Program-made: the position numbers and the translations under genes
The notes under the pieces: generated by a model
The model's input: the letters and a program-made list of their open reading frames with translations, nothing else
Databases searched by the model: none
Told to the model about the DNA's origin: nothing
Part shown: positions 34,858-43,448 of the stretch, piece after piece
How positions within the stretch are numbered: the first letter of the stretch is position 1
Layout of the letters: every line of letters begins with the position of its first letter
Assembly (NCBI GenBank): GCA_905373475.1
Contig: CAJPTC010000005.1
Span: 27,796 to 91,795 of the forward strand
Source: Bacteroidia bacterium
GTDB taxonomy: Bacteria > Bacteroidota > Bacteroidia > Bacteroidales > CAJPTX01
DNA length: 64,000 bases
Direction: 5' to 3'

Positions 34858-37170
34858 TTACCGCGTAGGGGCACTCGTATCGGAGTTGTTCAGGAGCTTT
34901 TCATATTGCTTCGCCTGTTGCCCAGACTGGAAGTGGAATGCAACCCCGAGAGTTATCATGTTCTTATTGTCGTAGATCCAAGTCTCCGTAGTATGGAAGA
35001 CGCGCGAACCTGCTAACGATACGTTGTGGTAATGCGAGGGTTCGCCTATAAACAGTATGCCTCCCGAGAACTGCCATTTGTTCCACTGGTAGCGTAGCTT
35101 CAGGTGATGCATATTCTCACTCAAGCTGATATCGGAGCGCTCTAAGTTGTAAAAAGGTACGCGGTACTGGTAGGTAAGCGTAAAGTTCTTGTAGTTAAGC
35201 TTTAGGTTGAGATTGTTTCCCCAAGTCCAGCGCGATACATTGATATACTCGGAATGCAACACATTGTAAACAGGAATGATGTAGCCTTGCAATTGCAAGT
35301 AGTTGTTGCCGAAGGGTTTTATAGTAGCAGCTAATAAACCTCCGTTTTGCCACGTGTGATATCCGTTGGCAACAGTATTCCATAGTTTGCCTCCTCGCTC
35401 CTCGTAATATTCTACAAACGGATTGCTTGCATAAGCAGATATATAAGCACAATTCAGAGAGAGGTATTGATTCTCAAAAGTATGCACTAGCGTTGCGGCA
35501 TGCGCGCTTTCTCCGATTACTTTTGGGTTCCCCGTTTCAAGTATATCGATTGACCGATTGGAAATATTCGTGCTTAGTTCGTTAATGCCAGGTGTTTCGA
35601 GATCCCAAAAATAGTGTAGTTGCGTGGTGTGCCCACCTCCCCACATATAGGACAATGTGACCTTGGGGGTAACTCCCCATTGTGGGGTTCGTTGCTTGTC
35701 CACTATATTGTTGGTGTGCTTAATGCCAACGCTAAAACGATACGAGAAGCGACGGTATAACCCAGATAGCTCTGTATAGGCATATTGCGAAAAGAAACGA
35801 CTACGGTAATTGAAGTCGCCGTACAGGTTTTTCGCTTTAGAATGCAAAAAGGCAAAAGAGCCTTCGTAGCCTGTATTCCACTTAATAGACCCAAAATTGC
35901 GTGTATAGATAATTTCGCCAATGGCAGAGTATTTTTGATTTTCCAGCGTCCGATCGTCGCCATAAATTACTAAACCATCGGAGAGGTTTTCCTCTTTATT
36001 CTGATTTTTCGTATTGACACCGAAACTCGTACCTACGAGGTTCAGACTAATCTCATCTTTAGCGGTTAGGCGTTTCCACAAATAGAGATCTACAGAGGGA
36101 TTGAAGGTGTGTGTCTTACTGTCGTTCAATGTGCGTAGTTGCTTATCTGTTTGCGTCTCTTTCTGGTAGAGTCCTGTACCAGTCCCGTTGTTAAATCGGT
36201 TTTCAAACGAAGGTTGTACGACTATCTCTACTACGGTTTTCTCGTCATCTACAAAAGAGTAGCGCAAGCGCGGCGAATGGGTTGTATAGCCAAAATGATC
36301 CTTCTTGTTGTAGGTCAGTTGATGTTTTAAGCCCGACAAGGTGTAGCGGAACTCTTCTTTCATACGCCGATCGCGATAGTTGCGGTACGATAGCCCATAT
36401 TCGGCGCTCAGTTTATGATTGCCTCGAATCCAAGAAAAATAGGCGTTATCGTTTCCAAAACCCGTACTAAACGCATGATTTACTTCGAAGCCCAGAGAAA
36501 TACCGTCATCTAGGTGATGGGTGACAATGTTTAGCACACTTTCTACGTTCCGGAAACGTGCTGGCGGGATCTCGTAGGCTTCTATGCGTTTTATCTTCTC
36601 TTTCGGGATCATGCGTACATCGTTGTAGGTAGCTTTTACACCATTTATGAGAATTGCCACAGAACCGCCATGTGGTCCTTTTAAGCCATCGCTGATAAGA
36701 TCTTCTCGCACTACGGGCAGTGTTTTTATGAGTTCAAAACTCGTGTAGGCTTGCTTTACATCCTCCTTAGAGAATGTAAAGATGCGTTTATCGGCTGTTC
36801 GCGAACGTGTACCCTCTACACGTACATCGCCGATATCGTAGTTCTCCTCGCGCAAGGTGTCCTGGCGTTTTACCACAGAACCAGATGAAGGCATAATGAG
36901 GCGAATGGGTATCTCCTTAGCTTCGTACCCTAGTATATAAAACTGTAACTCGTATCTACCTACACGTACCCCCGTAAAAAGGTATTCGCCGTTTTTGTCA
37001 GTCACCGTATTTTTCACCTGTGTAGTATCCTTCAGGCTACGCAGTACGACAACGGCTAATTCGATCCCTTGCTTCGTATTGGCATCAAGTACTTTGCCCT
37101 CCAGTTGGAGTTGTGCAAAAAGTGGCGAGGCAGACAAAAGAAAGAAGAAAAATATGGCGAAGTGTTTCAT
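34858..37170 (-). CDS. TonB-dependent-receptor-like outer-membrane beta-barrel protein
   Basis: A 770-residue protein. A signal peptide (HFAIFFFFLLSASPLFA) is followed by a carboxypeptidase-regulatory-like domain (LEGKVLDANTKQGIELAVVVLRS ... TDKNGEYLFTGVRVGRYEL). A plug-like segment (VAILINGVKATYNDVRMIPKEKIKRIEAYEIPPAR) then precedes a long strand-rich barrel. A TonB box was not identified. Substrate unknown. It precedes two tandem genes with related N-terminal architecture. Confidence 0.7.
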   Translation of the reverse strand: MKHFAIFFFFLLSASPLFAQLQLEGKVLDANTKQGIELAVVVLRSLKDTTQVKNTVTDKNGEYLFTGVRVGRYELQFYILGYEAKEIPIRLIMPSSGSVVKRQDTLREENYDIGDVRVEGTRSRTADKRIFTFSKEDVKQAYTSFELIKTLPVVREDLISDGLKGPHGGSVAILINGVKATYNDVRMIPKEKIKRIEAYEIPPARFRNVESVLNIVTHHLDDGISLGFEVNHAFSTGFGNDNAYFSWIRGNHKLSAEYGLSYRNYRDRRMKEEFRYTLSGLKHQLTYNKKDHFGYTTHSPRLRYSFVDDEKTVVEIVVQPSFENRFNNGTGTGLYQKETQTDKQLRTLNDSKTHTFNPSVDLYLWKRLTAKDEISLNLVGTSFGVNTKNQNKEENLSDGLVIYGDDRTLENQKYSAIGEIIYTRNFGSIKWNTGYEGSFAFLHSKAKNLYGDFNYRSRFFSQYAYTELSGLYRRFSYRFSVGIKHTNNIVDKQRTPQWGVTPKVTLSYMWGGGHTTQLHYFWDLETPGINELSTNISNRSIDILETGNPKVIGESAHAATLVHTFENQYLSLNCAYISAYASNPFVEYYEERGGKLWNTVANGYHTWQNGGLLAATIKPFGNNYLQLQGYIIPVYNVLHSEYINVSRWTWGNNLNLKLNYKNFTLTYQYRVPFYNLERSDISLSENMHHLKLRYQWNKWQFSGGILFIGEPSHYHNVSLAGSRVFHTTETWIYDNKNMITLGVAFHFQSGQQAKQYEKLLNNSDTSAPTR

Positions 37171-37266
37171 GTATCAATTGTTGTGGGAAATAAAAAGAGG
37201 CAAGAGACAATGAAAAAGCGCAAAGCCCCTTGCCCATAAAATAAAAACAGGTAGAGGACAACTCGT

Positions 37267-37983
37267 TTACAGTTCGTCTAGCGAGAAGGTGGTCGTCTTA
37301 ATTGTAGGTACTTCGCCTTCAATAAGACGGATATCTATTGCCCCTGCGAAGTTATCATCTGGGAGGGTTAGCTGTACGATAAAGACGTTTTTTATCATTC
37401 CCATCGTTATCAACCCCAATACTTGCTTCGTTTTATCGGCAGGAAGCGATACGCCATTGAACATAATTCTGAAACTTCGCTCCGACTCTTTATCGAAAAA
37501 GTTGTTTCCCTCACATTCTATTCCCACGTTTTGTTGACGTAGCCACTCGGCGAATTTCTTGTCTTCATCCGCCTTTTCGGGCTGTAGTACTTTGCGCTCA
37601 AAGTAACTTTGCTTACACTCTTCATCTATTCGAGTATGTACAGTGACATTACCCGATTTGAATAAGGGATTCGGTATTCCGTTAAATACAAATTTCCGTT
37701 CTCTATCGGGAAGTGGCAATGTAAAAATGTATGCCTTAGCTATATCCATAGGCGTGCCTTTAAAAGAGATCGTTCCTACGGCATCCGTCATTCCCACGGC
37801 GATAACCTCATCAGGCTTTTCTTTTAGCGAGAGGTAAACAGGTAAGTAGGGGTAACGCTTTTCGAGTCCGTGTTCTCGCACACTATAAACATTCCCTAGA
37901 AAAAAATAAGTGGTGTTCACTTGTCCTAGTGCATTAAAGAAATATGCACACAAGAAGAATAGAAATAAAAATTTTAACTTCAT
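37267..37983 (-). CDS. exported protein of unknown family, tandem paralogue A
   Basis: A 238-residue protein not assigned to a named family. A signal peptide (KFLFLFFLCAYFFNALG) is followed by TTYFFLGNVYS, YPYLPVYLSLKEKPDEVIAVGMTDAVGTISFKGTP, a layout like a carboxypeptidase-regulatory-like domain. The C-terminal third, FRIMFNGVSLPADKTKQV ... GMIKNVFIVQ, resembles the TonB-receptor plug pattern. There is no barrel. It shares roughly 40% of residues with the protein at 38355-39077 by eye and lies 96 bp upstream of the receptor-like gene. Confidence 0.6.
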   Translation of the reverse strand: MKLKFLFLFFLCAYFFNALGQVNTTYFFLGNVYSVREHGLEKRYPYLPVYLSLKEKPDEVIAVGMTDAVGTISFKGTPMDIAKAYIFTLPLPDRERKFVFNGIPNPLFKSGNVTVHTRIDEECKQSYFERKVLQPEKADEDKKFAEWLRQQNVGIECEGNNFFDKESERSFRIMFNGVSLPADKTKQVLGLITMGMIKNVFIVQLTLPDDNFAGAIDIRLIEGEVPTIKTTTFSLDEL

Positions 37984-38354
37984 CTGTTGTGTTTTTACCG
38001 TTACTTTTACTTTATCCCTAGGACGGATAATTATCCGAATAGTTACAAAGCGACTTCTCTTTTGAGTATAGAGAAAAGTTGATTCTGGTTACGTAATGGA
38101 TATGCTTGCCGTGATATTTTCGAAGCGGTGTGCCAAAACAATAGTCCACCATTTTGCCACACCACTGATTCAAATCAACAAGGAGAAATGCTACAAAGTA
38201 GATGCACGAACTCCTATATCACTATCATATTTTAAGCAACACATCCTGACACTAAAATACTGATTATCAAATTATAGTGTTATTGCACAAAACACCTACG
38301 ATAAATATCTGTATCTCACTTTGTGCCTCCTCTTACCTCTTATATTTTGCCCCT
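37984..38354. other. 371-bp AT-rich interval between the tandem paralogues
   Basis: It contains an inverted repeat at 38127-38163 and no credible frame. No third paralogue copy was recognised. Confidence 0.5.
38127..38163. repeat. imperfect inverted repeat
   Basis: GGTGTGCCAAAA pairs with the complement of TTTTGCCACACC at the far end (one mismatch), separated by about 13 bases. No U-run follows on either strand, so it is not a standard terminator. It could be an element end or an RNA structure. Confidence 0.45.
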
Positions 38355-39077
38355 CTACTTAATCTCTGGGAGTGTACTAGATGCTCTTCGCCCAAAGCCA
38401 GGATAATCCCCCATTGTCAGATGAATATCTATGACCCCCTCATAGTAATCATTAGGCGCGATATATCTTGCTACAATAACCTCTTTTACCGCAGCCATTA
38501 TGAGTACGCTAGTGAGTCGTTGCAGCGATTTAGAAAGAATTCGTTGTCCGTTAACAAAAAAGTATACTGGCAATTTCGATTCTTTACTTACAAGATTGTC
38601 TCCGTCTTTCTCTAACCAAGAATTATGTTTAATTAGCCAAGGAATTATATTCATCTCCTCCTCTCCTTTTTCCATCTTTTCGATTTCTTTATTGTAGTAT
38701 TTACTAACCTCTCCGTCAAGTTGTATATGTGTATTGTAATTCCCACTTTTGAAGCTAGGCGCTGAGGTATTTTTGGCGAAGAAGAATTTTCGTTCTCCTT
38801 TAGGAAGTAAGAGAGTAAATATATAATCTTTATATATATCTATTGGAATTTCTTTAAAACTTACGATACCCACCATATTGGTTAAACGTACAGCCACAAC
38901 ATCTTCAGGTTTATCTTTATATGCCAACAGAACAGGTAGATAGGGATGACGAATTTCCTCGCCCTTTTCATCTATAGAAAATACATGCCCCATGAAAAAA
39001 TAGGTCGTGTTTTCTTGACTCTTAACCCCTGAAAAAAAAGCACACATTACAATCAGAACTATAACTTTCAACTTCAT
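38355..39077 (-). CDS. exported protein of unknown family, tandem paralogue B
   Basis: A 240-residue protein paralogous to that at 37267-37983: both start MKLK, then NTTYFF(L/M)G(N/H)V(Y/F)S, YLPV and YIFTL(P/L)LP, and both end with the NG ... VxxV segment (FVNGQRILSKSLQRLTSVLIMAAVKEVIVARYI). Signal peptide at the N-terminus. It is more lysine-rich in the middle and its DNA is more AT-rich than the neighbouring housekeeping genes. Function unknown. Confidence 0.6.
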   Translation of the reverse strand: MKLKVIVLIVMCAFFSGVKSQENTTYFFMGHVFSIDEKGEEIRHPYLPVLLAYKDKPEDVVAVRLTNMVGIVSFKEIPIDIYKDYIFTLLLPKGERKFFFAKNTSAPSFKSGNYNTHIQLDGEVSKYYNKEIEKMEKGEEEMNIIPWLIKHNSWLEKDGDNLVSKESKLPVYFFVNGQRILSKSLQRLTSVLIMAAVKEVIVARYIAPNDYYEGVIDIHLTMGDYPGFGRRASSTLPEIK

Positions 39078-39307
39078 TTTTTCACCTCTTTACCTTTTGC
39101 TAGCAACCTCTCATCTTAATTTCCTATTACAAAGTTCTACACCTTCATACAATACTACAATACCCGAAAGGGTAATTTTCTGTTTGTTTTTAGGAAAATA
39201 CACTTTTGGGTAATTCCTGCATCCCGTGTGTAACTATTCGTAGGTGCGATCGTCTTGGAAACGAAAAGTTATTAACTTCGTGTACCAATAATAAACTACA
39301 ATAAGCG

Positions 39308-40084
39308 ATGAGTATTGGCAACGGTTTTTGTGATGATCTCTATGCACTAGAATTACTGCGCCCCGATGTCTGCGATGCAGACTACAGGACATTGCAGCTT
39401 AGTGCACGCATTCACACACTCGAGACCACGTCGCTACACACTTACAAAACCTATTTGGTCTTTGATTTCTACAAAAAGGAATTTGTGTATGTATCTAGCA
39501 ATCCGCTTTTTTTATTTCAGAATAGCGCGGATGTAGTGATGAATGAGGGGATAGCCTTTTATGAGAAACGGATTGAAGATACCGAGAAAGCTTTTTTATA
39601 TCGAATGTATCGTTCGGCGGTCTGTTTTTTACAGCGTGTACCGCCCGAAGAGCGCGCGAATTATACCTTATCGTACAATGTAAACGTATTAGATTCGCAA
39701 AATCGAACGCTTCTGCTCAATAACAAAGTATCGTCTTTGGCAACAACGCCTACAGGGAAGCTTTGGCTTGTGTTTTGTACAGTCTCCTTAGCACTGTCGC
39801 AAAAATCGCGTATTGCTATCATCCAGAATTCTACCACGGAGCAAGCTTGGGAATATAATGATGGTAGCGACACATGGCGCGAATTCACAATCTCTGAGCT
39901 TTCAGAATGCGAACGGCTTACGATCCACCTCTCGCGACAGGGGTATTCGGTAAGCGATATAGCAGAACGACTCTGTAAATCGGAGGATGCTATAAAGAAA
40001 TACCGCAAAGATCTTTTTACAAAGCTCGAGGCCAGCAATATCACCGAGGCTGTTGCGCTTGCCGTAGATATGCGGCTGGTGTGA
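39308..40084 (+). CDS. LuxR-type transcriptional regulator
   Basis: A 258-residue protein with a C-terminal LuxR/NarL helix-turn-helix: EFTISELSECERLTIHLSRQGYSVSDIAERLCKSEDAIKKYRKDLFTKLEASNITEAVALA. The N-terminal part has no phosphorylatable receiver signature and no recognised ligand domain. It is divergent from the tandem paralogues, which it might control (inference from position). It ends 13 bp from the convergent transglycosylase gene. Confidence 0.8.
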   Translation: MSIGNGFCDDLYALELLRPDVCDADYRTLQLSARIHTLETTSLHTYKTYLVFDFYKKEFVYVSSNPLFLFQNSADVVMNEGIAFYEKRIEDTEKAFLYRMYRSAVCFLQRVPPEERANYTLSYNVNVLDSQNRTLLLNNKVSSLATTPTGKLWLVFCTVSLALSQKSRIAIIQNSTTEQAWEYNDGSDTWREFTISELSECERLTIHLSRQGYSVSDIAERLCKSEDAIKKYRKDLFTKLEASNITEAVALAVDMRLV

Positions 40085-40096
40085 TTGTGTTTTTAG

Positions 40097-41059
40097 CTAG
40101 TCTCCGCTTTGCGAAGCGCGCAAGTTGTTATCTACAATACGTAGCGTGTAGTGCGTGTCGGGAGCTAGGGTAAGCTTTGTACTTCGCAGCCACGGATTGA
40201 GCTGCCGCAGCATCTTGTAGTTTGTACCTTGTGTCTTGGCAAAAAGCGCCAAATCTGTTATGGTGCTGTCTACTTCAACCGTGCAGTAGGGGTAGGGTTT
40301 ATAGCGCTCTTCGGGGCGTAAATGAAAACCGTAAAGCTCTGGGTTTTCAAGCACGAGCTTCAATGCTAGGATGCGGTAAAAATACCGTCCTGTTTCCGTG
40401 TTCAAGTGAAGATCGTAGTATGCATTTTCGCCTTGCACTACGCTACTCCGTTGTAAACCATTTTGCCCCATATTGTAGGAGGCGGCAGCCATAGACCAGC
40501 TACCAAAACGACGATAAGCTCTGTTCAGATATCTACATGCTGCCTGCGTGGCAGCTACTATGTCGTAGCGTTGATCTATTTCGTCGTTGATTGTCAGTCC
40601 GTATTCCTTGCCTGCTCCTTCTAAGAATTGCCATAGCCCTGCTGCCTTAGAAGGCGAAATCGCGCGTTCGTTGAGTGAACTCTCGGCAACCGCTAAAAAC
40701 TTAAAATCGGTGGGCACGCCGCCTTCGCGCAACAACAATTCTAACTCGGGGAAGTAGCGCGGCATTCGCTTCAACATTAGAAGGACTTGGCTATGCCAGT
40801 TGCTGGCTACGCAGAGCTCGCGATCGAGGCTCTCCCGTACATCTACATTCTCGAGAGGGACGCGCTCGCCTGCAAAGAAGAGTTCCTTTGGAATAGGGGG
40901 CTGTCCTACGTAGTTGGAAAGAGTTTGAGGGGCTGTTGTATCGCTCCGCACGGTTGGAAACCAGAATTCGCCGCCTGCGAAGTAATACAGGGCTTGTATC
41001 AGTGCAAAAACGAAAACCAACGTACCAGCCACACTACCTAGACGCACTACCCACTTCAT
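40097..41059 (-). CDS. membrane-anchored lytic transglycosylase (SLT domain, LysM-like tail)
   Basis: A 320-residue protein. The N-terminus is an uncleaved-looking hydrophobic anchor (LGSVAGTLVFVFALIQALYYFA). The SLT catalytic core is FKFLAVAESSLNERAISPSKAAGLWQF with the catalytic glutamate in AES, then AAASYNMGQNGL. The C-terminal VDSTITDLALFAKTQGTNYKMLRQLNPWL looks LysM-like. It should cleave peptidoglycan strands, in the manner of MltD. ATG 41059 is preceded by GGAG. Confidence 0.85.
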   Translation of the reverse strand: MKWVVRLGSVAGTLVFVFALIQALYYFAGGEFWFPTVRSDTTAPQTLSNYVGQPPIPKELFFAGERVPLENVDVRESLDRELCVASNWHSQVLLMLKRMPRYFPELELLLREGGVPTDFKFLAVAESSLNERAISPSKAAGLWQFLEGAGKEYGLTINDEIDQRYDIVAATQAACRYLNRAYRRFGSWSMAAASYNMGQNGLQRSSVVQGENAYYDLHLNTETGRYFYRILALKLVLENPELYGFHLRPEERYKPYPYCTVEVDSTITDLALFAKTQGTNYKMLRQLNPWLRSTKLTLAPDTHYTLRIVDNNLRASQSGD

Positions 41060-41265
41060 CGTCACTCCATTGCTTATCTCCGTGTGGTAAAGGTAGGTAT
41101 TTTGAGATGCGCGGCACAAATAGCCTCATAATAACAAACAGAGGGGTGACCAGAGAAACAGATAGATTATCTGCTTGGTTTAGGTGTTGGTAACGCCATC
41201 GTAGTACTGCAGCGTATTAGGCAAGGATTTTTTTGCGTATTACAGAGCCTGTGGCAGAAACAGAC

Positions 41266-41303
41266 CAAAAGAAGGAGCTATGTCGGTCACATAACCCCTT
41301 CTT
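41266..41303 (-). terminator. terminator of the outer-membrane protein gene at 41329-42162
   Basis: A 15-bp stem (on the minus strand AAGAAGGGGTTATGT / ACATAGCTCCTTCTT, two G-T wobbles) with a GACCG loop, followed by TT and G/C. Confidence 0.8.
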
Positions 41304-41328
41304 TACACTTCAAACAGACTGAGTGGGA

Positions 41329-42162
41329 CTAGAACCCTAGCGCTACTACAAAATAGAGATTTTCGCGGTAAGGGTTAAGAATAAGTTCTCCGTCCAGACG
41401 GAGGGAAAATTTGTCGGTGACGCGTATGGGTTGTGTTACCCCTAGTTTTACATTCACTACGTTAGGACCGTCCGCAAAAAATCCACTCCCCTTGAATGGT
41501 GTAAAACCGAGTTCGTAGGTGAGCTTTTGACCAGACTTTAAGGAATGTGAATAACCAAAATTGACGATCGTGGAAAATGCCTCATATTTATCTCTGACGG
41601 CGGTCTCCTTACCCGTAATAGGGTCTTGTTCGGTGCGGTAGAGAGGATCGCCGTAAGTGAAAACTCCAACGGTACATTCTATAGGGAATTGGCGCACGCC
41701 ATTAAACTGCAAAAGTGCCATTTGTTGGTGGATAGCTCCGTCGTCTTCCTTATTGTAACGAAAAAAACGCATATAGCCGCTGGTGCCCACCGTGTGCGGG
41801 AGAGCGTCTTTTTTGTTCTCGGTTGGGTAGAACATGTCAATATACATAAGTGATACAGGACCCAGTGTATAACCTAATGTGAGGTCTATCTCGGAGCTTA
41901 ATGTATGATCAAGTGCTGTATACGCCCATGCATTAAAGAAAGCGCCGTAAGCGGATACGGTGAGATTGGGTTGAACATTCCAAGAATTGCACGATAGCCA
42001 ACCATACCATACATGGCGCGATTTGATTTTTGCAGAGAAGTCTACCGTGAGTAAACTTGTTCTCTCTGCCTTTGGAAGTTCGCTTGCTTCTTCCTGTGCG
42101 GAGAGCTGAAGCGTGGGGAACATAAGCCCCAAGAGTAAAAACAGGGTGTAAAGTTTTTTCAT
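41329..42162 (-). CDS. predicted outer-membrane beta-barrel protein
   Basis: A 277-residue protein with a signal peptide (KKLYTLFLLLGLMFPTLQLSA). The mature part alternates amphipathic strands (LTVSAYGAFFNAWAYTAL, IDLTLGYTLGPVSLMYIDMFYP) and ends FVVALGF, a barrel-type aromatic C-terminus. No named family recognised. It stands alone between tRNA-Gln and its own terminator. Confidence 0.65.
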   Translation of the reverse strand: MKKLYTLFLLLGLMFPTLQLSAQEEASELPKAERTSLLTVDFSAKIKSRHVWYGWLSCNSWNVQPNLTVSAYGAFFNAWAYTALDHTLSSEIDLTLGYTLGPVSLMYIDMFYPTENKKDALPHTVGTSGYMRFFRYNKEDDGAIHQQMALLQFNGVRQFPIECTVGVFTYGDPLYRTEQDPITGKETAVRDKYEAFSTIVNFGYSHSLKSGQKLTYELGFTPFKGSGFFADGPNVVNVKLGVTQPIRVTDKFSLRLDGELILNPYRENLYFVVALGF

Positions 42163-42198
42163 CGTCTTACTATTTACCGTTTAACCTTTGTCAGCTAC

Positions 42199-42232
42199 AA
42201 AAAAAGCCCTCCGCATTATTGGGCAGAGGGCT
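42199..42232 (-). terminator. terminator of tRNA-Gln
   Basis: On the minus strand the stem AGCCCTCTGC / GCGGAGGGCT (one wobble) is followed by T7. It lies 21 bp past the tRNA. Confidence 0.88.
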
Positions 42233-42252
42233 CGTGCTTTATCTCATTTTAG

Positions 42253-42323
42253 TTGACCTACCAGGATTCGAACCTAGACTGTTAGAACCAAAATCTAATG
42301 TGCTACCATTACACCATAGGTCA
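42253..42323 (-). tRNA. tRNA-Gln (anticodon TTG)
   Basis: Cloverleaf readable on the minus strand: acceptor TGACCTA / TAGGTCA with discriminator A, anticodon stem TTAGA / TCTAA around loop TTTTGGT (anticodon TTG, reading CAA), and T-arm GGTTCGAATCC. CCA is not encoded. The length of 71 nt is normal. Confidence 0.95.
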
Positions 42324-42346
42324 ATCCACACACATCAAGAACGGCG

Positions 42347-42354
42347 CAAAGGTA
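42347..42354 (-). promoter_or_regulatory. -7 box (TACCTTTG) for tRNA-Gln
   Basis: Exact TAnnTTTG match 24 bp upstream of the tRNA 5' end. Confidence 0.5.
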
Positions 42355-42422
42355 GTAATTTTTTCTAATCGCCGTACAGTGGTTGTTAGAATATGCTACT
42401 CTCCTTGGGGTGCGCCTAGGTG

Positions 42423-42824
42423 TTAGAACTCTTCACCTACGGGACGAATATCAAAGGGAAGCTGCGTAATAGCTTGCAGATCCTCGCCCCATTGTTTTGC
42501 TTCTTCGTCGTCTGACTGGTATAGCCACTCTATCTTAAGATGCCCTCCCTCGGTATGCAAGGGTTTGCATTTATTGATGATTGCCAAGAGGTATTTTGCC
42601 GAAATCGAGTTGAAGTAATTGAGGCGGAAAGTAACTAGCACTTCCTCGCTCGGCGTATTCTGTTTTACAGAGATTAAAAAATTGTCTAGCCACAGTAGCA
42701 CCTTCTGGTAGAAGCCCACGGTATCTTCGGGACGCGAGTCGCCTAAGATTTGCAGGTGGCGCGTCTGCGGGTTAAAATCTATTTCGGGTGTATATTTGGT
42801 AGCACTGATATGCAATGTATCCAT
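42423..42824 (-). CDS. SiaC-family regulatory phosphoprotein (DUF1987)
   Basis: A 133-residue protein. TPEIDFNPQTRHLQILGDSRPED and FRLNYFNSISAKYLLAII are the family signatures. In Pseudomonas SiaC the threonine after YFN is phosphorylated by SiaB; here that position is a serine (S73). SiaC there binds and activates a diguanylate cyclase, but no GGDEF protein is in this window. It follows the SiaB-like gene by 12 bp. Confidence 0.82.
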   Translation of the reverse strand: MDTLHISATKYTPEIDFNPQTRHLQILGDSRPEDTVGFYQKVLLWLDNFLISVKQNTPSEEVLVTFRLNYFNSISAKYLLAIINKCKPLHTEGGHLKIEWLYQSDDEEAKQWGEDLQAITQLPFDIRPVGEEF

Positions 42825-42836
42825 AGTAGAATTCTC

Positions 42837-43415
42837 CTAGTTCACTTTTGTATTCGTCTTGGGCAACAGAGAGATGCGCAAGGTATAATTAAAAAAATCG
42901 CCTTCGGGTTCAAGTGTGTACTCAAATGAGTCGCACATCTGACGTAGGAGCATGAGCCCAATGCCAGACCCCTGTGCTGTTTGCACTTCTGCTTTGGGTA
43001 GTACATCGCGAATCTTCGCACGGGCAGTCTCGCCATCATATTCGCTGACCACCTGCAAGTAACTTGCTAGCACCTCGGCGTCTTCGGGGTAGACGTAGCT
43101 GCTCATCGTTACGTAGTACTGGTTGCCATTGATAAAGCTGGCGCGGAAATGAATCTTGAGGTCGCGCATCTCGATGCGTACATTCTGGTATCGTTGCACG
43201 TTGAGCAGCGGTTCTTCGCAGAGGCGTAGGATCTCGCGCCGAAAGCGTCCCGTAGCGCCACGTCGCGTGGCTTCGTTAACCACATCGTCGGCAAGACGTA
43301 AACGATCGTCTTCTAGCAAACGTCGGCAACGAAAATCAAACAAAACCTCCTCGTCCATCAGTGGTGGCATTGGTGAAGTATTGATAGTCTGCAAAAATTC
43401 TAACGCATTGTCCAT
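42837..43415 (-). CDS. SiaB-family protein kinase
   Basis: A 192-residue protein with a GHKL-like ATP-binding G box near the C-terminus (AQGSGIGLMLLRQMCDSFEY). The all-helical start and SYVYPEDAEVLASYL middle fit SiaB-type kinases, whose known substrate is SiaC, encoded next. The ATG at 43415 is preferred to an in-frame TTG at 43424. No SiaA-type phosphatase is nearby. Confidence 0.78.
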   Translation of the reverse strand: MDNALEFLQTINTSPMPPLMDEEVLFDFRCRRLLEDDRLRLADDVVNEATRRGATGRFRREILRLCEEPLLNVQRYQNVRIEMRDLKIHFRASFINGNQYYVTMSSYVYPEDAEVLASYLQVVSEYDGETARAKIRDVLPKAEVQTAQGSGIGLMLLRQMCDSFEYTLEPEGDFFNYTLRISLLPKTNTKVN

Positions 43416-43448
43416 GATCCGCAACTTTCTTTTTCGCGAACTATCGCA

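Noticed and set aside
38277..38615. A 112-codon plus-strand frame over the end of paralogue B
   Set aside because: Antisense shadow of a gene with a convincing signal peptide and paralogue.
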